A stretch of 41,281 nucleotides of DNA from an uncultured SAR86 cluster bacterium (GTDB lineage: Bacteria > Pseudomonadota > Gammaproteobacteria > Magnimaribacterales > D2472): positions 1 through 41,281 of the forward strand of contig CABXNE010000008.1 of NCBI GenBank assembly GCA_902513515.1. The letters are read 5' to 3'. The notes beneath the pieces were generated by a model that was given only the letters and a program-made list of their open reading frames with translations, was not told the origin of the DNA and did not search any database. Position numbers and translations under genes: made by a program. Position 1 is the first letter of the stretch. The number at the start of each line of letters is the position of its first letter. Positions 35,836 to 41,281 of this stretch are shown piece after piece.

Positions 35836-36549
35836 TTAGATCACCAGCATCAATGCTAAAAATGATAAAAGTAATTTTAAAAAGATATTAAAACTCTCGT
35901 ATGTAATTGTAGATATTAATCTTTTGCCTAAAGTTGCGCCTGCAAATCCAGCTATAGCCAAAATAAAGATAAAGAGAAGGTAATCTTGAATGGAAAAACT
36001 AAAAAAATAAGTAAATAAAAGTATCTTAATGGCATGCTGGAAAATCATAACTGCTCCATGATTTGCTACTAGCACTTCTGGTGATAATTTCTTTGTTCTC
36101 ATGTATGCAGTTACCAATGGTCCATTTGCGCCAACAAAAATACCTGCGAAGCCAGATATAAATCCACAAAACCAATCATTTCGCATGACCGAAAGAATAA
36201 AATTATCTAATGGAGCCCATGTAAAGAAAATTATTGTTCCAGCTATTAACCATAAAAGTATTTGCTCTGACAAAGAACCAAATAAAAAAATTCCTGCCAC
36301 AGCACCAAAAATAGTAGCAATTAAAATATTCTTTATGAGAATCCATTGAAAGAACTCCTTATATACAAATACTCTTGATAAATTATTAGCCAATTGAATC
36401 GATCCATGAAGCGGAATAAGGGTTCCTGGTGAAAAAGATTGAGCTAAAGCAACAAGCATAATTATGCCTCCACCAACACTAAAAATAGAAGTAAGCAAGG
36501 ATGTCAAAAAAGAAAGTATTGCAAAGAAAGTAATAAACTCTACTGACAT
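35836..36549 (-). CDS. TauE/SafE-family permease (sulfite/anion exporter)
   Basis: The 237-residue protein has about seven to eight membrane spans and the TauE/SafE (DUF81) arrangement of two repeats. Repeat 1 contains SVGGGIIMLVALAQSFSPG, repeat 2 contains SGFAGIFVGANGPLVTAYM. The family exports sulfite, sulfoacetate or related anions or imports others; a specific substrate cannot be given. It diverges from the GH3 gene with 42 bp between starts. The start MSVEFITFF is the only Met before the first span. Confidence 0.85.
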   Translation of the reverse strand: MSVEFITFFAILSFLTSLLTSIFSVGGGIIMLVALAQSFSPGTLIPLHGSIQLANNLSRVFVYKEFFQWILIKNILIATIFGAVAGIFLFGSLSEQILLWLIAGTIIFFTWAPLDNFILSVMRNDWFCGFISGFAGIFVGANGPLVTAYMRTKKLSPEVLVANHGAVMIFQHAIKILLFTYFFSFSIQDYLLFIFILAIAGFAGATLGKRLISTITYESFNIFLKLLLSFLALMLVI

Positions 36550-36591
36550 ATAAGAGTGTGTTTTTAGTTATAAAGGAATTAAGATTAACTC

Positions 36592-39039
36592 ATGAAAGAA
36601 ATAGATCAAATCATCAATCATTTAACCTTAGATGAAAAAGTTTCTCTTCTCAGTGGTTTTAATTCCTGGTACACAAATAAAATTGAGCAAAAAAATATTC
36701 CAAGCATCAAAATGTCCGATGGTCCAAATGGAGTGCGGGGAGATTCTAATTCAGGAAAATCTTCTGCTTGTTTCCCTTGCGCTATCTCAATAGGATCTAC
36801 ATGGGATCTCGATCTGATTAAGAAAATTGGAGTTGCTTTGGGAGAAGAAGCTCAAGCAAAAGATGTTGATGTTCTATTAGGCCCAACCATAAATATTCAC
36901 AGACATCCTTTGGGAGGGAGGCATTTTGAAAGTTTCTCTGAGGATCCATTTTTAACTGGAAAAATTGCAACCAATTATGTTCAGGGCGTTCAATCTCAAG
37001 ATGTTGCAGCCTGTTTAAAGCATTTTGTTGGGAATGATACTGAGTATGAGAGACATTCAATAAGCTCTAATATTGATGAGAAAACTCTGAGAGAAATATA
37101 TTTACTTCCATTTGAGATGGGCGTCAAGCAAGGAAATGCAAAAGTTGTAATGAGTGCATATAACAAATTAAATAATATCTATTGTAGTTCTCATCAAGAA
37201 TTATTAATTCAAATCTTAAAGAAAGAATGGGGTTTTGATGGATATGTTGTTAGTGACTGGGGGGCTGCCCTTGAAACCGAAGAAAATGCAAATGGTGGGT
37301 TAGATCTTGAAATGCCAGGGCCTGGAAATGTCTGGGGGAAAGCTCTAATTAGTGCTGTTAAAGCTAAAAAAGTTTCTGAAGATTTGATTAATGATAAAGT
37401 TAAAAGAATCTTATCAGTTGCAGAATTTTCTAAACGTTTCGATGAACCAAATATTAAAAATGAAGAAGCTCTTGATCGGCCGGCACATAGAAAGCTATTA
37501 AGAAAAGCTGCAGCAGATGGAATGGTTCTTTTAAAAAATGAAGGCTTACTGCCTCTTAAAAAAGATATTAAGAAACTGGCAATTATTGGTCCTAATGCTA
37601 AAGAGGCACAAATTATTGGTGGTGGCAGTGCGAGCCTGAGACCTCACTATCAAATTCACCCTCTTGAAGCACTCCAACAAAGACTTGGATCTGAAACAGA
37701 AATTTTGTACTCCAAGGGTTGTCATACGCATAAATATCTCCCAAGGATCAATGAAAAGCTAATGGCTGATACAGATGGTTTCTTGGTTGAATACTTTGAT
37801 GGAAATAATTTTAATGAGGGCTTAATTTTAGAAGAGCGCTTGATAGGGAGTAAATTTTGGGTTTTTGAAGGCTTTGCAAAGGATGTAATCTCAAAAGAAG
37901 AAAGGCCAAATATTTCTGTAAAGTTTTCTTGTGAATATACTCCAGATATTTCTGGTCAACATGAATTTGAAATTTTTGGCATTGGTCAATGCCGTTTACT
38001 AATTAATGACAAGGAGCTAATTGATAATTGGAATAATACAGATCCAGGTGAAGCCTTCTTTACTTTTGGCTCTGCTTCTAGAAGAAGCATCGCAGATTTT
38101 CAGAAAGGGAAAACTTATAGAATTGAAATGCAGTATCATTTTGAAGGAAGTTTCCCTGCTGTCTATATAGGTTGCCGGCCTCCTGATGAGGTAGATTTAT
38201 TTGCAGAGGCCATAGAAGCTGCATCAAATGCAGAAGAAGTTGTTTTGATAGTAGGGACCAATTCAGATTGGGAAACGGAAGGAAACGACAGAGCTAATTT
38301 TGATTTGCCTGCTAATCAAAATAAATTAATTGAAGCAATTTTAGAAGCCAACCAAAATACAGCCTTGGTTATAAATACAGGGTCGCCAGTTAACATGCCT
38401 TGGGCAAACAAGGCAAATGCCATAATACAAACATGGTTTGCTGGGCAAGAATTTGGAAATGCTTTGTTTGATATTTTATCAGGCGAAGTTAATCCATCTG
38501 GGAAATTGCCAACATCATTCCCAAAAAACATTGAGGATACTCCAGCTTATAAATCATATCCTGGAATGGATTTGCAAATGAACTACGATGAAAAACTCTT
38601 AGTTGGTTATAGGTGGTATGAAAAGAATTCTACAAAGCCTTTATTTTGCTTTGGTCATGGTCTGTCATTTACGAAATTTAAATATGAGAATATCGATGTA
38701 ACGATAGAGAGCAATATGGAAGTATCATGCAAATTTACCATTCAAAACACTGGAAATATGACGGGGTTAGAAACGGCTCAATGCTATGTAGGCTTTTCAG
38801 ATCCTCTGCCTGATGAGCCTTTAAAGACTTTGCAAGGTTTTGTTAAAACAAATGTAGAGTTAAATGAAGTTAAAAATTTAGAAATAAGACTAACCCCCAG
38901 AAATTTCTCTCATTGGTCAGTAGATACTAAAACCTGGCAAATTAGAGGAGGTTCTTATCAAATTTTTATTGGCTCTTCCTCAGAAAATATTCATCTGAAA
39001 GCCATCATCAATCTTGAGCAAGTGCTAGAAGTTCTTTAG
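36592..39039 (+). CDS. GH3 beta-glycosidase with an inserted PA14 domain
   Basis: The 815-residue enzyme is a glycoside hydrolase family 3 (beta-glucosidase-like) with the order GH3 N-domain (about 35-270), GH3 C-domain interrupted by a PA14 domain (about 400-535), then the rest of the C-domain and a fibronectin-III-like end (about 690-800). The nucleophile is Asp222 in YVVSDWGA. Substrate-binding residues KHFVGNDTEYERH are at 143-155. PA14-like text includes FLVEYFDGNNF and LLINDKELIDNW. No signal peptide is present, so it acts in the cytoplasm on imported sugars. The gene overlaps the Gfo/Idh-AKR fusion at its 3' end by 32 bp. Confidence 0.95.
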   Translation: MKEIDQIINHLTLDEKVSLLSGFNSWYTNKIEQKNIPSIKMSDGPNGVRGDSNSGKSSACFPCAISIGSTWDLDLIKKIGVALGEEAQAKDVDVLLGPTINIHRHPLGGRHFESFSEDPFLTGKIATNYVQGVQSQDVAACLKHFVGNDTEYERHSISSNIDEKTLREIYLLPFEMGVKQGNAKVVMSAYNKLNNIYCSSHQELLIQILKKEWGFDGYVVSDWGAALETEENANGGLDLEMPGPGNVWGKALISAVKAKKVSEDLINDKVKRILSVAEFSKRFDEPNIKNEEALDRPAHRKLLRKAAADGMVLLKNEGLLPLKKDIKKLAIIGPNAKEAQIIGGGSASLRPHYQIHPLEALQQRLGSETEILYSKGCHTHKYLPRINEKLMADTDGFLVEYFDGNNFNEGLILEERLIGSKFWVFEGFAKDVISKEERPNISVKFSCEYTPDISGQHEFEIFGIGQCRLLINDKELIDNWNNTDPGEAFFTFGSASRRSIADFQKGKTYRIEMQYHFEGSFPAVYIGCRPPDEVDLFAEAIEAASNAEEVVLIVGTNSDWETEGNDRANFDLPANQNKLIEAILEANQNTALVINTGSPVNMPWANKANAIIQTWFAGQEFGNALFDILSGEVNPSGKLPTSFPKNIEDTPAYKSYPGMDLQMNYDEKLLVGYRWYEKNSTKPLFCFGHGLSFTKFKYENIDVTIESNMEVSCKFTIQNTGNMTGLETAQCYVGFSDPLPDEPLKTLQGFVKTNVELNEVKNLEIRLTPRNFSHWSVDTKTWQIRGGSYQIFIGSSSENIHLKAIINLEQVLEVL

Positions 39040-41011
39040 CAGATAGTTCGATTTTTGATGCTTGAATGGAACTGTTGGTTTCAAAGATAGTTCTTGGTCC
39101 AATCAGTGGAAAAATTAGATGAGATTTGTGCAGTACGTATGCAAGGGCAATTTGGATGGGTTGCACATTCCTTTGTTCGGCTATTTCAAAGCATTTCTGC
39201 CTTCTATTTAAATTTATTTCATAGTGCCAAACTCTCATCTCTTCATCCAAGGTAGGATTTGAAAAATGCTCATTGGACATTATCTCTTTTTTCTTAATAA
39301 AGAATCCTCTTGCTTGAGAAGACCAAGGAAATAACATTATGCTCTCTTCAATTAGGTATTTTAAATAAGCATCATTAACTCCGACACATCCTGGCCATAC
39401 CGGTTCAACCATTTCAGCTAAACTAAAATTATTGCTAAGTACATTGAATGGTTCTTTTTTATTTTGAATTGCATAAGTTCTTGCTTGTGAAAATCTCTCT
39501 AGTTCCCAATTTGATGCACCTATTAAATCAATTAAACCCTCATCTTTAATTTCATCTATTGCATCTACAAATTCATCTACTGGAACATCTAAGTTATCTC
39601 TGTGCAAACAGAAGATGTCAAATTTTGAAACCTGAAGGCGCTCAAGAGATTCCAGTATTTGAGGACGGATGTACTTGGGCTCACATTCGGGTGTATGAGC
39701 TCCCTTGCCGAGAACTATAACCTCTTTTTCTAACTGCCTAGAGTTTATCCAATCGCCAAGATACTTATCGCCCTTTCCATGGTTATATATATAAGCAGTA
39801 TCAAAAATTCTGCCGCCAGAACCAAAGAAATGGTCAAACATCGTAAACGCATGAAGATCAGAAGTTTGGTTATCACACCCTAAAGCTAATCTTGAACCAA
39901 GCTTTTTTACGCCTGGTACTTGAACGTTTTCAAGTTGTGGTTTTTGTAATAAGTAAGCTTGGGATTTAAATATTGGAGAGTAGTTAATAGAGCTTTTTGG
40001 ACATTCTATTTTTATTTCTTGCCTCCACCTATCAAGCCAAAACATATTACTTTGGGTCTCAGCATGTGAAATAAATTCAGATTCTATTTTATTTTCTAAG
40101 ATGCACTTTGCTGCATGCTCGATCTCTCTTGTAAATAAGCCAGATTCATCAATGCATTTAATTTCTCTTTGGTTATTGCCTGCATGCGATAAATATATAG
40201 ATGATTTTCCTTCTTGGAATTGTCCACAATGCCATGGCTCAGGAACATTGATGGAATATTCGCCGCTTGATATCAGAAGATTATTAGAAAGCTCTTCATT
40301 AATTGCGCAACTTATTTTTGCCTCGATGGTCTCAGAAAATATTAGATGGGCATGTGACTGGAGATCAACACCGGTTGTATCTAACTGGCCTTTTGCAGAA
40401 AGATTTTTTGGGTCTAGAAAAAATAAGCCCTGTAAATGACCGGCTATCAGTTTGGCCATTGTGAGCGGATAACACCCAATATCTAATATTGCCCCTCCTC
40501 CCAAGTTAGGGTTTCTTAGTCTATGGTCAGCCGATACATCTGCCTTAAACCCAAAAGAGGCTTCAATCAAAACTTTTTCTTTAGCGTCTAAAATAAAATT
40601 TAAGTTATCTAGAATATTTTTTGTCTGAGGATGGGTTCTATACATAAATGCTTCCATTAAAAATACATTTGATAAATTGGCTAAATCCAAAAGAATCATG
40701 CTCTCGTAGGCATTCATGGTGAATGGTTTTTCACAAAGGACATGCTTGCCACTTTTGATTGCTTCTAACGTATAAAAAAAATGTTCGCTATGAGGAGTTG
40801 CAATATATACAGCATCTATTTCCGCTGAGGATATAAAATCAATCAAGTTATGATGAGCATCTATGTGAAACTTTTCGGCAAAACTGTTTGTTTTATTTGG
40901 ATTTCTTCCAAATACACTAATTAATCTAGAATTTTCTGCGGTCTTTATAGATTGAGCAAATGCTGTGGCTATGGACCCTGGACCAATTACCCCCCAGTTA
41001 ATTTCATCCAT
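39008..41011 (-). CDS. Fusion of Gfo/Idh/MocA oxidoreductase and aldo/keto reductase
   Basis: From ATG 41011 (AGGAAG seven bases upstream) the protein has 667 residues; an earlier ATG at 41038 lacks such a site and starts before the first conserved strand. The N-half (about 1-325) is a Gfo/Idh/MocA enzyme: NAD(P)-binding WGVIGPGSIATAF, IATPHSEHFFYT, then LCEKPFTMNAYES and FLMEAFMYRTHPQ. It most resembles the dihydrodiol dehydrogenase-like group. The C-half (about 355-667) is an aldo/keto reductase: FDTAYIYNHGKG (Asp and Tyr), VLGKGAHTP (Lys), FCLHRDN (His), so the catalytic tetrad is complete. Both should be active. It overlaps the transporter by 8 bp, suggesting a sugar-oxidation role for the product of GH3. 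Confidence 0.88.
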   Translation of the reverse strand: MDEINWGVIGPGSIATAFAQSIKTAENSRLISVFGRNPNKTNSFAEKFHIDAHHNLIDFISSAEIDAVYIATPHSEHFFYTLEAIKSGKHVLCEKPFTMNAYESMILLDLANLSNVFLMEAFMYRTHPQTKNILDNLNFILDAKEKVLIEASFGFKADVSADHRLRNPNLGGGAILDIGCYPLTMAKLIAGHLQGLFFLDPKNLSAKGQLDTTGVDLQSHAHLIFSETIEAKISCAINEELSNNLLISSGEYSINVPEPWHCGQFQEGKSSIYLSHAGNNQREIKCIDESGLFTREIEHAAKCILENKIESEFISHAETQSNMFWLDRWRQEIKIECPKSSINYSPIFKSQAYLLQKPQLENVQVPGVKKLGSRLALGCDNQTSDLHAFTMFDHFFGSGGRIFDTAYIYNHGKGDKYLGDWINSRQLEKEVIVLGKGAHTPECEPKYIRPQILESLERLQVSKFDIFCLHRDNLDVPVDEFVDAIDEIKDEGLIDLIGASNWELERFSQARTYAIQNKKEPFNVLSNNFSLAEMVEPVWPGCVGVNDAYLKYLIEESIMLFPWSSQARGFFIKKKEIMSNEHFSNPTLDEEMRVWHYEINLNRRQKCFEIAEQRNVQPIQIALAYVLHKSHLIFPLIGPRTIFETNSSIQASKIELSAKELLALAQD

Positions 41012-41281
41012 TGGTTGGCTTCCTTTCCTCAATTTCATTGATTAATTTTTGATGAAAGCTTTTGTCGATAGGGTAAAAAGAAACCAATACAAAACTAATA
41101 AAGATACCTACTAAAGGTATCCAAGTCATAATAAATTTTAACTCTGATAAGGTTTGCTCAGACTGAACCTCGTTAGGTTCAAAACCAATTTGAGTTAGTA
41201 CCATGCCAAGCAAAACTGCTGCAAATGCTATCGCGCCTTTTTGAGCAAAAGTCATAAATCCATATAAAGAAGATTCTGTTC
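41004..41281 (-). CDS. MFS (GPH/MelB-type) sugar transporter, C-terminal fragment
   Basis: The frame is open through the right edge, so this is the C-terminal end of a longer gene. The visible 91 residues read SSLYGFMTFAQKGAIAFAAVL and end EIEERKPTNG. They contain two membrane spans, about 18-32 and 52-72, and a soluble tail. The F-x-x-K-G/A-x-A pattern resembles the last helices of glycoside-pentoside-hexuronide symporters. It overlaps the fusion gene by 8 bp, which supports a sugar-import and oxidation operon. Family certainty is limited by the fragment. Confidence 0.7.
   Translation of the reverse strand, partial: TESSLYGFMTFAQKGAIAFAAVLLGMVLTQIGFEPNEVQSEQTLSELKFIMTWIPLVGIFISFVLVSFYPIDKSFHQKLINEIEERKPTNG

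Noticed and set aside
36818-38531. Minus-strand frames within the GH3 gene
   Set aside because: They are antisense to an intact glycosidase with all catalytic motifs.

Overview
The window looks like a compact, AT-rich chromosome of a free-living, probably marine gammaproteobacterium. The evidence is the gene content and order (aroQ-accB-accC, leuS-lptE-holA, rsfS-rlmH-mrdA-rodA-mltB-dacA-dat), gammaproteobacterial-type Mpl, ParC/ParE, TolC and LptE, and very tight packing: most neighbours overlap or abut, and six convergent pairs overlap at their 3' ends. A streamlined SAR86-like lineage would fit, but that is inference. I see no rRNA, tRNA, CRISPR array, insertion sequence or intact phage gene.

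Region by region: (1) 1-1282, minus: the 5' end of a YejF/OppD-type peptide-ABC ATPase, coupled to an HSL-type esterase. (2) 1304-8940, plus: one long operon, DsbD N-domain / aroQ / accB / accC / leuS / an uncharacterised lipocalin-like protein / lptE / holA. It joins aromatic amino acid synthesis, the start of fatty acid synthesis, tRNA charging, LPS export and DNA replication. (3) 8900-15652, minus: the cell-elongation operon rsfS-rlmH-mrdA-rodA-mltB-dacA-dat. In many relatives this block runs in the same direction after holA-nadD; here it points the other way and nadD is not in the window. (4) 15813-26340: mixed housekeeping genes: a small membrane protein, a CurA-type reductase, a LON-domain protein, mpl, a pyrophosphate-dependent phosphofructokinase, a DUF2244 protein, argD, parC and parE. 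(5) 26542-30362: tolC, followed by an accessory cassette of four small genes (SHOCT protein, membrane protein, YbjQ-type protein, YwqK-repeat lipoprotein) with short GGTAGYAT-type repeats on both sides. (6) 30521-34267: mutM, coaD, a small basic protein, a strong terminator and katG. (7) 34362-41281: a SnoaL-like secreted protein, an LLM-class flavin oxidoreductase, a TauE/SafE permease and a sugar-use module (GH3 glycosidase with PA14, a Gfo/Idh-aldo/keto reductase fusion, the C-terminus of a GPH-type sugar transporter).

The most notable points are domain-level departures from the textbook proteins: DsbD reduced to its N-terminal domain, LeuRS without the leucine-specific insertion, MltB with an internal LysM domain, and a two-enzyme Gfo/Idh-AKR fusion. 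Others are the inverted elongation block, an unknown gene wedged without spacing between leuS and lptE, the bracketed cassette between tolC and mutM, and divergent gene pairs so close that leaderless, symmetric promoters seem likely. I found no convincing new defence or multi-gene system.
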